Shown one piece after another: positions 9,058 to 16,869 of a stretch of DNA of 64,000 nt. Position 1 is the first letter of the stretch, and every line of letters begins with the position of its first letter. Made by a program: the position numbers and the translations under genes. The stretch spans positions 124,001 to 188,000 of the forward strand of contig NZ_LKBD01000005.1 of the NCBI RefSeq assembly GCF_001399975.1. The letters run 5' to 3'. The notes under the pieces were generated by a model, which saw only the letters and a list, made by a program, of their open reading frames with translations, had not been told where the DNA came from and made no database searches. This stretch comes from Pseudoalteromonas sp. P1-9 (lineage in GTDB: Bacteria > Pseudomonadota > Gammaproteobacteria > Enterobacterales > Alteromonadaceae).

Positions 9058-9300
9058 TTAACGAATAGGCTTTTCAAGTTCGCTAAAACCATCATTTAGG
9101 GTATCAATTTTACTTTGCAATAAGGTTTGTGCATCGTAAATACCTTGGTTGTAAAAGGCGGCACCTAGTTCCTTTGCAATAAAGTCTAATAGAAAATCGG
9201 CATCAAATTGGCCTAGTTCAACGTCAAGTTCTTTATCAAAATAATCTTGCAATTTGCTAATGCACTGTTGTTTATCGTGCTCGTTTAGTTTTATGGTCAT
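9058..9300 (-). CDS. DUF2164 family small protein
   Basis: This 80-residue acidic protein matches the DUF2164 pattern as I remember it: a helix with KLQDYFDKELD, the core LGQFDADFLLDFIAKELGAAFYNQGIYDAQ, and a C-terminal helix LLQSKIDTLND. Members are 75-90 residues long, widespread in proteobacteria and of unknown function. No signal peptide or membrane segment is present, so it should be cytoplasmic. It is followed on the same strand by the dienelactone hydrolase gene. Confidence 0.8.
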   Translation of the reverse strand: MTIKLNEHDKQQCISKLQDYFDKELDVELGQFDADFLLDFIAKELGAAFYNQGIYDAQTLLQSKIDTLNDGFSELEKPIR

Positions 9301-9572
9301 AGTTGGCTATGTTTGTAACTGTATGGCTGTTAATACTAAAGCGTGTTGCTTGTTACTGTCTATTGTTGCATCAGATTTTTACCATTTAACCAAAGGTAAG
9401 TCATTGTAGTGTTTGTATTCTTTTTAAATGTCCGCCTAAAAAGTTTAAATTCTAAGCAAATGTAATACGTTCAGACGTAAAATTGTGTATTTAGTCGCAA
9501 ACAGGTGCGTTTTTGGGCGTAGATGTTTAAAATAAATAGAAATAATTATTATTAACATAAAGTGAGATAGCT

Positions 9573-10646
9573 ATGTGTGTTGTGCGCGTAAGGTTAGCCT
9601 TAGCCTTTATCGTTTTATCTTTTAACACTTCGTTGCTAACAGCAAAGGAAATTGCCGTTGATTTAATTTATCCCCAAGTAAATCAATTCTCAGAGCAACT
9701 AGCGCTGTCGGGCACGATTAAATCAAAACAAGATGCCAAGGTCACTGTATTACAACAAGGCGTTGTGGCAAAACTATTTGTAGAAGCTGGCGACCACGTA
9801 AGCGCTGGTGACATATTACTTGAATTAAACAGTAGTATTGCAAAAGCCCAGTATCAGCAAGCGTTAGCAAGCTTAGAGGCAAACGAAATAGCTTATCAAG
9901 AAGCACTGCGTTTGTATCAAGAAGTAATTAAACTGTCAAAGCAGCAGGTGGTTGCAAAAACATTAATTGCTGAGCGCAAAGCAACACGTGCTAAAGCGTT
10001 AGCTGCTGTGTCTCAAGCTAAGGCGTTGCTTGCTGAGCGAAAAGAAATTGTAAATCGACATACGCTTCGTGCACCATTTTCAGGTGTCATTATGAACCGT
10101 TTTGCGGAGGTGGGTGAATGGGTAACGCCACAAGCCACTGTTTTTTCGCTAGTTGCAAACGACAAACTGCGACTTGAACTTGAAATTCCACAAGAATATT
10201 ACGCTAATTTTAAGCAAACGAATTTAGTTGCTAACATCACACCGGATTTGCAACACGCAAGCCAATTTAAAGCCGGAATTTCTAATGTCGTTGGCGCAAC
10301 AAGCGAATTATCACGTACCTTTAAAGTGTTTATAGATATCGATAAATCAATCGCACTCATTCCGGGTATTTCAGCAACGGCAACCATTGCACTACAGCAA
10401 TCAGCACAAGAAAAACTATGGTTGCCAAAAACAGCATTAAAGCACCATCCGGATGGCGGATACAGCGTGTTTTCTGTCACCAACAACGTAGCCAAACGTC
10501 ATATCGTTAATGTAATTGCAGAACAAGCAGAACGCATTGCCGTAACGAATGCACCAAGTAATCATGCATTTGTTATGAGTGGTGTTGAAGCACTCAGCGA
10601 TGGCTTAAAAGTAACGGTAAGCTCAGTTAAGGGAAGTGCGCAATGA
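9573..10646 (+). CDS. RND efflux periplasmic adaptor (membrane fusion protein)
   Basis: This 357-residue protein has a signal peptide (hydrophobic residues about 7-24), then the lipoyl/barrel-sandwich half-motif LSGTIKSKQDAKVTVLQQGVVAKLFVEAGDHVSAGDILLELN (about 46-90, given here as the order of elements), an alpha-helical hairpin (about 90-150), the second half RHTLRAPFSGVI, a beta-barrel and a membrane-proximal domain. The adaptor links the inner-membrane RND pump to an outer-membrane channel. Its stop overlaps the start of the pump gene by four bases (ATGA), so the two are translationally coupled. The cysteine needed for lipidation is absent. Confidence 0.9.
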   Translation: MCVVRVRLALAFIVLSFNTSLLTAKEIAVDLIYPQVNQFSEQLALSGTIKSKQDAKVTVLQQGVVAKLFVEAGDHVSAGDILLELNSSIAKAQYQQALASLEANEIAYQEALRLYQEVIKLSKQQVVAKTLIAERKATRAKALAAVSQAKALLAERKEIVNRHTLRAPFSGVIMNRFAEVGEWVTPQATVFSLVANDKLRLELEIPQEYYANFKQTNLVANITPDLQHASQFKAGISNVVGATSELSRTFKVFIDIDKSIALIPGISATATIALQQSAQEKLWLPKTALKHHPDGGYSVFSVTNNVAKRHIVNVIAEQAERIAVTNAPSNHAFVMSGVEALSDGLKVTVSSVKGSAQ

Positions 10647-13600
10647 TCACAGCGGCAGTAAAACGCGGCACGTTAGTTGCGGTTTGTGTATTGATCACCA
10701 GCATATTGGGATTAGTAACCGCGCTTAACATTCCGGTGCAAATGATCCCCGATCTTGAAGTCAGAACCATTACTGTGCAAACCGGTTGGCCTGGTGCGAC
10801 TCCACAGGATGTAGAAAAAGAAATCATTATCGAACAAGAACGTTATTTACGTGGGCTTGCTAACCTGTCACGTATGGTGTCTTACAGCGAAATGGGCTCT
10901 GCCAGCATTGAATTGGAGTTTCCATTTGGTGTTGATGCCAACGATGCGCTTATTCGTGTTAACAACGCGCTCAGTCAAGTTCCTGCATACCCCGAAAACG
11001 TTGACCAACCACGACTGTTTTCAAGCTCGTTTTCTGGCAATGCGTTTATGTACTTTACGCTTAAACCTCTGGCGGGTAACCCACTTGAGTTAGATGTCGA
11101 TTTGTTACGCGATTTTGCTGACGACTATGTGCGACCGCGCATGGAAAGTGTCTCTGGTGTATCAGAAGTGCGAGTTGGCGGCGGTGCGCAAAGGCAAATT
11201 CAAATTAAAGTCAACGCACACCGATTAGCACAGCGCGGAATTAGTTTACCAGAATTAAGAACCGCAATTCGTAGTCGTAACAAAGATGCCTCAGCAGGTG
11301 ATATTGAATCAGGCACAAGCCGTTATTTGTTGCGTGTAGTTTCGCGCTTTGAAAGCTTAAACGAGTTAGAAAACCTGATTATTGCACGTAAAAATGGGGC
11401 AAATATTCTGCTCAAAGAAGTGGCTAGCGTAACGCTTGACCATTTTGAAACACGTGGCATGTCTTTTTCCGATGGCGAACGCACATTAAGTTTATCGGTG
11501 CGCCGCGAAAGTGGCTCAAATGTACTAGCAATTAAAGACGCGATGTTACCGATTGTCGCTGAGCTAAATCAGCAACTGTTAAGTCAAAATGGCTTAGAGT
11601 TAAAATTGATGAGTGATGACGTGAAATACGTGCGCAGCTCATTACAAAATGTTTGGGTAAATTTGGCGCTAGGAGGCTTGCTTGCAACCTTAGTCATGTA
11701 TTTTTTCTTGCGTTCAGGTCGTGCCACATTGGTGGGTATTATTGGTATTCCACTTTGTACCATCGCCGCGTTTTTAGCGCTTAGTTTATTTGGTCGAACC
11801 ATTAATGTTATTTCCCTTGCTGGTGTGGCATTCGCAATTGGTATGACGGTGGATAATACCATTGTAGTGTTAGAGGCGATTGTGCAAGCAAAGGTAAATG
11901 GTACCAGTAAACGCGACGCCGCAATTAACGGGGTTAAAGAAGTATGGCCAGCGGTACTTGCATCAACCGCAACAACCGTTATGGTATTTGCGCCGATTTT
12001 ATTTGTGCAACAAGAAGCCGGTCAGCTTTATTCTGATATCGCTATCGCGATTTCAGGTGCCATTATCGCCTCAATGTTGGTTGCGATATTTATTGTTCCT
12101 ACGGCTATTGCCAATATTGGTAAAAAACAAGAACTCAGTGAAGGTAAGCAGCTGCAACTGTCAAACAAGTGGCTAAAACCGGCAGCATGGCTCAGCAAAT
12201 CAACAAAACGCGCGCGTATTGCCGTTGCCATTTTCGCTGTAGGTATTTTGGGTAGTGCACTTTGGTTTATGCCTGCGGCAGAATATTTGCCTGAAGGAGA
12301 AGAACCAAAAGCGTTTTCTATGATGATTGCGCCGCCAAGTTACAACTTGTCTGAAATGCAAAAAATTGGTAAAGAATTACGGGAATATTTTGATGGGTAT
12401 ATTCACGCCGATAGCGCCGATTTTCTTGCCGGTAAAGAGGCGATGCCACCGCTTGATTATTACTCAATGTCGGTATCAGTAGGGCGTATTTGGTTCTTAA
12501 GTGCACCAGTTAATCCAGACCATATTAATCAAATGATGGAAGCGGTAACCGATAAATTCCGCTCTTATCCGAACATGCGTGCATTTAGTTCGCGAGGTTC
12601 AATTATATCAAGTAATGATGGCGGCACGCGTGCAGTTGCAGTAGATATTGCGGGCAGTAATATTATTGATTTATACGGCGCGGCAGAAGCCGTTTATGAG
12701 CAAGCCAATGTGGTGTTTGATAAGCCGCAAATAAACTCAGATCCCGGCTCGTTAGCGCTTGAACAGCCGCTAGTTGAAATTAAACCGCGTTGGCAGCGCT
12801 TAGCCGAATTAGGCATTAATAACAGTGATTTTGGCTATGCAATCGCGGCTATGAGCGATGGTGCCTATGTTGACGAGTTTATTCTAAACGATGACAAAAT
12901 TGACATGTTTTTGTTTAGCGGTGCTGGCAATCGCCAAAATATGGCGGAGCTTGCCAGCTCTCCAATAGTAACGCCTTCGGGTAATATTTTACCGCTTCAC
13001 GCTTTGGCTGATTTAACCAATTCAAATAACAGTAACTCAATTCGTCGTGTTGACGGTAATCGTACTGTGACTGTGTACATTATCCCGCCGCGAGATGTTG
13101 CGTTAGAAACAGCGGAACAATTAGTGCGCAATGAGTTGTTACCAGCCCTTTGGCAGCAAGGTAAAATCGCACAAGGTATCAAAGTGAATATTAGTGGCGC
13201 GGCTGACCAATTAGAAGCAACTAAAGAGGCACTTTCAAGTAACTTTATTATTGCCTTGGCACTGAGTTACTTGTTATTGGTAGCCATATTTACACATTGG
13301 CGCTATCCGTTATTTATTTTGGCAACAGTACCATTAGGCATGGCTGGCGGCCTATTAGGCCTTGTGCTTGTGAATGGGGTAAATAGCGTGTTAGGTAGTA
13401 TTGGTTTAAGTAGTTATCACCAACCGTTTGATATGATCACCATGTTAGGCTTTTTAATTTTACTTGGCACTGTGGTTAACAATCCAATTCTTATTGTTGA
13501 TCAAACCCGCCGTTTTGTTATTGAACAGGGGTTAAGTGTAAAGCAGGCAGTTGAACAAGCACTGGAAAAACGCTTAATGCCCATTCTTATGTCTACTGCT

Positions 13601-13765
13601 ACTACTTTATTTGGCTTAGCGCCGCTTGTGTTAATCCCTGGGGATGGCACAGAGCTTTACCGCGGGGTAGGTGTGATTGTAATGAGTGGTATTTTGGTTT
13701 CTACAATACTTACGTTGACATTCTTACCCGCATTACTTGTTGCTGTGGTAAAAGAAAAACGATAA
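10643..13765 (+). CDS. RND family efflux transporter permease (AcrB-like)
   Basis: This 1040-residue inner-membrane pump has the RND layout: one membrane helix (about 10-30), a large periplasmic domain, five or six helices (about 335-520), a second periplasmic domain and a final helix bundle (about 870-1035). It exports hydrophobic compounds or drugs using proton entry. In the proton-relay helix the motif is GMTVDNTIVVLE, so the second Asp of the AcrB Asp-Asp pair is Asn; in the tenth helix GTVVNNPILIVD replaces the AcrB Lys940 position with Asn. Both are seen in a branch of RND proteins other than the AcrB core, so it may couple protons differently. The substrate is unknown. Confidence 0.9.
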   Translation: MITAAVKRGTLVAVCVLITSILGLVTALNIPVQMIPDLEVRTITVQTGWPGATPQDVEKEIIIEQERYLRGLANLSRMVSYSEMGSASIELEFPFGVDANDALIRVNNALSQVPAYPENVDQPRLFSSSFSGNAFMYFTLKPLAGNPLELDVDLLRDFADDYVRPRMESVSGVSEVRVGGGAQRQIQIKVNAHRLAQRGISLPELRTAIRSRNKDASAGDIESGTSRYLLRVVSRFESLNELENLIIARKNGANILLKEVASVTLDHFETRGMSFSDGERTLSLSVRRESGSNVLAIKDAMLPIVAELNQQLLSQNGLELKLMSDDVKYVRSSLQNVWVNLALGGLLATLVMYFFLRSGRATLVGIIGIPLCTIAAFLALSLFGRTINVISLAGVAFAIGMTVDNTIVVLEAIVQAKVNGTSKRDAAINGVKEVWPAVLASTATTVMVFAPILFVQQEAGQLYSDIAIAISGAIIASMLVAIFIVPTAIANIGKKQELSEGKQLQLSNKWLKPAAWLSKSTKRARIAVAIFAVGILGSALWFMPAAEYLPEGEEPKAFSMMIAPPSYNLSEMQKIGKELREYFDGYIHADSADFLAGKEAMPPLDYYSMSVSVGRIWFLSAPVNPDHINQMMEAVTDKFRSYPNMRAFSSRGSIISSNDGGTRAVAVDIAGSNIIDLYGAAEAVYEQANVVFDKPQINSDPGSLALEQPLVEIKPRWQRLAELGINNSDFGYAIAAMSDGAYVDEFILNDDKIDMFLFSGAGNRQNMAELASSPIVTPSGNILPLHALADLTNSNNSNSIRRVDGNRTVTVYIIPPRDVALETAEQLVRNELLPALWQQGKIAQGIKVNISGAADQLEATKEALSSNFIIALALSYLLLVAIFTHWRYPLFILATVPLGMAGGLLGLVLVNGVNSVLGSIGLSSYHQPFDMITMLGFLILLGTVVNNPILIVDQTRRFVIEQGLSVKQAVEQALEKRLMPILMSTATTLFGLAPLVLIPGDGTELYRGVGVIVMSGILVSTILTLTFLPALLVAVVKEKR

Positions 13766-13792
13766 AGCATTTGCTAATTGTGCAGTGTTTAT

Positions 13793-13821
13793 AAAAGGCC
13801 CGAGTTTTAAGGGCCTTTTTT
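13793..13821 (+). terminator. Rho-independent terminator of the RND operon
   Basis: AAAAGGCCC (13793-13801) pairs with GGGCCTTTT (13811-13819), with a 9-base loop and a run of six T residues. It lies 28 bases after the pump stop codon. Confidence 0.9.
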
Positions 13822-13892
13822 GTGCTTTGGCAATTGGTTTAATGGGCGTTACCAGGTAAAGTTTAAATATACTAATCTAGCTATCTAAAACC

Positions 13893-15122
13893 ATGTCATT
13901 AGAGCGTTATATACCGTTTCGTAAGTCTGATGTTGTGAGCATGTGTCAAACACTATTACCAACTGAAGAACACGCATCATTTAACGAGTTTGCAGAACTC
14001 TTTTCTAGCATTATTCATTTTGAATACCATAAACGTTTGGAGTTACTGAAAGATAATTATGCACCGTTTGACCCGAACGCAGACACGCGTAATTTAACGC
14101 CATTATCTGAAAACGATAAACTCGCGTGCCAAAAACGTTTCGCGCAGGCCTTTAGTGATATTCTTAACGCGGCGAATTTTGAGCGGATCACCGACCAAGA
14201 TTTAAAAGACGTGCTAAGCGAAGAATCACTTTTTAAAGTAAGACTTGAGGTGGCGTTTGATGATTTTGCTGAAGTCGTTTTTTATCGCCGCGGCGCCTCT
14301 CAAAAAGACGAAACGTTACGCACTTGGTGGGGGCTTAAGAAACAAGCTATTCGCTTTACCAATTATGAACGAGTTGCGGTGTTTATCCGTTTTAAAGACG
14401 AGGAATACTTTCAACACGCTAAAAAAACGCCATTAGGATTTGAGCCTGGTTCAACCATTATTAAGCTCTTTCAAAACGTACCAAAAGCTGATTTAGAAAT
14501 GTTGTTTCCTAACAGCGAAGTGCGCATGAGGCCAATAGATAAAGTGATCATAAGTGCATCAGCCGCTGTTGGTGGCGCCGTTGTTTTGGTGACAAAATTG
14601 GGCACGTCGATTATTTTGCTGGTTGCGCTGTTATCGTATTGGTTAGGACTTCGAAGTGAAGGCGTGGAGTTTAGTCAGCAACATTTAATCAGTCTTGGGC
14701 TTGGTTTAGCGGTATTTGGCAGCTTCATTTTTAAAGAATGGACTAAATTTAAAAACAGAAAAATTAAGTTTATGAAAGCGTTATCAGATAACCTTTATTT
14801 TAAAAACTTAGACAATAATGCTGGCGTATTTCATACCTTAGTCGACGCGGCAGAAGAAGAGGACTGCAAAGAAGCGATTATCGCATATAGCTTTTTACTT
14901 AACGCTGGCAAACCGCAAAGCGCAGACGAATTAGACAACGCAATTGAAAGCTGGTTTGAACATAATTACCAATGTACCTTAGATTTTGAAATTAGCGATG
15001 CATTAGCTAAATTAGAACGTTTTAAACTCGTTTCAAAACAAAAAGACGGGTATACCGCGTTGCCTCTTAAACATGCCAAAACGCAATTAGATAATTTATG
15101 GGATAACTTTTTTCAATATTAA
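13893..15122 (+). CDS. DUF3754 (TMEM143-like) membrane protein
   Basis: This 409-residue protein has a soluble N-terminal part (about 1-205), two or three hydrophobic segments (about 222-250 and 263-282), and a helical C-terminal part (about 290-409) that resembles a winged-helix unit near the end. The middle block, from FDDFAEVVFYRRG to PLGFEPGSTIIKLFQNVPKADLEMLFP, is the DUF3754 signature also found in the eukaryotic mitochondrial protein TMEM143. Function is unknown in both settings. No strong ribosome binding site precedes the ATG. A TerB-like gene follows after 70 bases, and a secreted peptidase overlaps that, so the three may be one transcript. Confidence 0.8.
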   Translation: MSLERYIPFRKSDVVSMCQTLLPTEEHASFNEFAELFSSIIHFEYHKRLELLKDNYAPFDPNADTRNLTPLSENDKLACQKRFAQAFSDILNAANFERITDQDLKDVLSEESLFKVRLEVAFDDFAEVVFYRRGASQKDETLRTWWGLKKQAIRFTNYERVAVFIRFKDEEYFQHAKKTPLGFEPGSTIIKLFQNVPKADLEMLFPNSEVRMRPIDKVIISASAAVGGAVVLVTKLGTSIILLVALLSYWLGLRSEGVEFSQQHLISLGLGLAVFGSFIFKEWTKFKNRKIKFMKALSDNLYFKNLDNNAGVFHTLVDAAEEEDCKEAIIAYSFLLNAGKPQSADELDNAIESWFEHNYQCTLDFEISDALAKLERFKLVSKQKDGYTALPLKHAKTQLDNLWDNFFQY

Positions 15123-15192
15123 GTGTCAAAACACATAATGTGTTTTAGTGTTTGTAATTTCGCTTTATAAAACTGGTTTAGGAGTATGTACA

Positions 15193-15645
15193 TTGATAGC
15201 CCATTTAAAATCTTTACTATCTAAATTTAACGACACCGCGGTAGAGCGCGCTGCAATCGACTTTGAAACGGGCTTGGCGGCCTTACTGGTAGAGGTAATG
15301 CGTGCAGACGGCAACGTGCTCACTGAAGAGTTAGAGAATATTCAAAATACATTGATTCATTATTGCGAGTTAGAACTTGATGCCGCGAGCCGTTTGTTAA
15401 CAAAAGCAAAGCAATTGGTTGAACAAGCCATTGATCTATATTCGTTTGTTAACGTAGTGAACGAACATACTAGCGATATTGAACGTATTGAGATTATAGA
15501 GCTGCTATGGCAAGTGGCATTTGCTGATGGTCAAATTGATGGGCAAGAAGATCATGTTATTCGTAAAATCGCCGGTCTAATGTATGTTACCCACGCTGAC
15601 TTTATTCAGGCCAAGATTAATGTTGATGAGAGCAGAAAACAATAA
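15193..15645 (+). CDS. TerB-like protein (tellurite-resistance TerB family)
   Basis: This 150-residue cytoplasmic helical protein has two acidic repeats, VEVMRADGNVLTEEL (about 32-46) and QVAFADGQIDGQED (about 106-119), typical of TerB-like domains that bind metal ions through Asp-rich loops. I chose the TTG at 15193 because GGAG lies eight bases before it and the homologous region begins there; a GTG at 15148 in the same frame has no ribosome binding site. Most single TerB-like proteins are not linked to tellurite resistance. The next gene starts inside its last 20 bases, which points to coupled expression. Confidence 0.8.
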   Translation: MIAHLKSLLSKFNDTAVERAAIDFETGLAALLVEVMRADGNVLTEELENIQNTLIHYCELELDAASRLLTKAKQLVEQAIDLYSFVNVVNEHTSDIERIEIIELLWQVAFADGQIDGQEDHVIRKIAGLMYVTHADFIQAKINVDESRKQ

Positions 15646-16540
15646 GTTTAAGCGAACCATAAGCTTATATAAAGCGGTTTTATTCATTTTTGCGTTTAGT
15701 GCACACAGCGCAGAAACTGTCACGCTCCATAACGCAGATACACAGGTCACGTATAAAAATTTGTCATCACTTTCAGTGTCTCACCAAACAAAGGTAAAAG
15801 CGTGGTTAAACTTTGGCATTAATGCGAATAAGCGTGTGTTGGGTTTACCGAGGCAAGCGCATTACTATTTTGATTTAAATCCCCGTTATTTTGCCACCGA
15901 ACCCGTACCCTGGGCGCGTATTAATAGAGGTGGTGTTGATACCGTTGAGCTTCACTTTTACCGTTATGCGTCGCTTACAAGCTTAAAACGTGATTGGACC
16001 TTGTATCATGAACTCTCTCATCTCTATCATCCGCTCTTTGATTACAAAGACTTTTGGCTAGCTGAGGGGTTGGCGACTTACTTACAAAATCGCGTTATGT
16101 TACACAATCAACTGATAAGTGGTGATGAATTTATCCACCGCATCAGTGCGGGATTACAGCGTGGTAAACTTAATACTAAACAAAATAAAGGCCAATTAAA
16201 TAGCGTAAGTGAAAATATGTGGCAACGTAATGCGTATCAGCGGGTTTATTGGACCGGTGTTGCATTTTTTATTGAAGCTGAATCTCAGTTGAAAGCGCAA
16301 GATAAACCCGATTTAGTGTCACTAATCAAGCAGTATCAAATGTGCTGTCGTGAAAACGAGCAATATGCGAGTGATCAGCAAGCCAAACAGTTTTTGCAAT
16401 CGCTCGATAGATTATCTCGCTCAGGTATTTTTACGTCGCTTTACCGTCGATATCAAACACGAGAAGATTTTCCGGTAATTTCAAAATCACAAATAGCCAC
16501 GCTCACTACGCCTTTTACACCAAAATCGCAATTGCAATAA
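15626..16540 (+). CDS. Secreted HExxH metallopeptidase-like protein
   Basis: From the ATG at 15626 this is a 304-residue protein with a signal peptide (hydrophobic core about 12-25, cleavage near AHSA-ET). The zinc motif is His128-Glu129-x-x-His132 (YHELSH), followed 15 residues later by Glu147 in WLAEGLATYL. This spacing is that of gluzincins such as the M1 and M61 families, though the rest does not match them closely to my eye. It likely acts in the periplasm or outside the cell. Its first 20 bases overlap the TerB-like gene, implying co-expression. Other ATGs at 15620 and a longer form from 15584 are possible but fit the signal peptide less well. Confidence 0.7.
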   Translation: MRAENNKFKRTISLYKAVLFIFAFSAHSAETVTLHNADTQVTYKNLSSLSVSHQTKVKAWLNFGINANKRVLGLPRQAHYYFDLNPRYFATEPVPWARINRGGVDTVELHFYRYASLTSLKRDWTLYHELSHLYHPLFDYKDFWLAEGLATYLQNRVMLHNQLISGDEFIHRISAGLQRGKLNTKQNKGQLNSVSENMWQRNAYQRVYWTGVAFFIEAESQLKAQDKPDLVSLIKQYQMCCRENEQYASDQQAKQFLQSLDRLSRSGIFTSLYRRYQTREDFPVISKSQIATLTTPFTPKSQLQ

Positions 16541-16553
16541 GTAAGTTCATTTA

Positions 16554-16570
16554 AGGTTAACTTTTAACCT
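16554..16570 (+). terminator. Small hairpin after the peptidase gene
   Basis: AGGTTAA (16554-16560) and TTAACCT (16564-16570) form a short hairpin with a 3-base loop, followed within a few bases by an AT-rich stretch with T-runs. It is a weak terminator candidate. Confidence 0.35.
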
Positions 16571-16623
16571 GCTAATTTTTATTTTGAAAGTGTGTAAATA
16601 CAAAGCGTTTTAGGAAAACTAAG

Positions 16624-16869
16624 ATGAATATGCAATTAAGCCGTGAAGAATTAACCATGTTATTAAGTGACAGCAATCATGTTGATACTGTGAATGTTGA
16701 GCAAAATGACGAGCTGTCATCCCTTATCACACGTTTTGAAGGGTTACAGCTGGAGTTACACAATCTATTGTGTTGCAACGTTGAAAAAGGCGATAAAGCT
16801 GAATTGTTACAAAAACTTAATCGCCTGACAATATTAAATGATGAATTTATAAATGAACTTAATCACTAA
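16624..16869 (+). CDS. Small hypothetical protein, 81 residues
   Basis: The gene has a good ribosome binding site (TAGGA, nine bases before the ATG) and encodes a helical, Leu-rich, acidic protein with no signal peptide or membrane segment. A heptad-like run (DELSSLITRFEGLQLELHNLL, positions about 29-49, key hydrophobic residues L, I, F, L, L, L) suggests a coiled coil. Two adjacent Cys residues occur at about 50-51. I do not recognise the family. It abuts the convergent PhoD gene with no gap and no terminator between them. Confidence 0.55.
   Translation: MNMQLSREELTMLLSDSNHVDTVNVEQNDELSSLITRFEGLQLELHNLLCCNVEKGDKAELLQKLNRLTILNDEFINELNH

Noticed and set aside
9540..9560. AT-rich stretch upstream of the RND adaptor gene that resembles a Fur box
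   Set aside because: Only the AT content and part of the repeated AATTATTATT pattern match; a 19-bp Fur palindrome is not present and an RND operon is not a usual Fur target.
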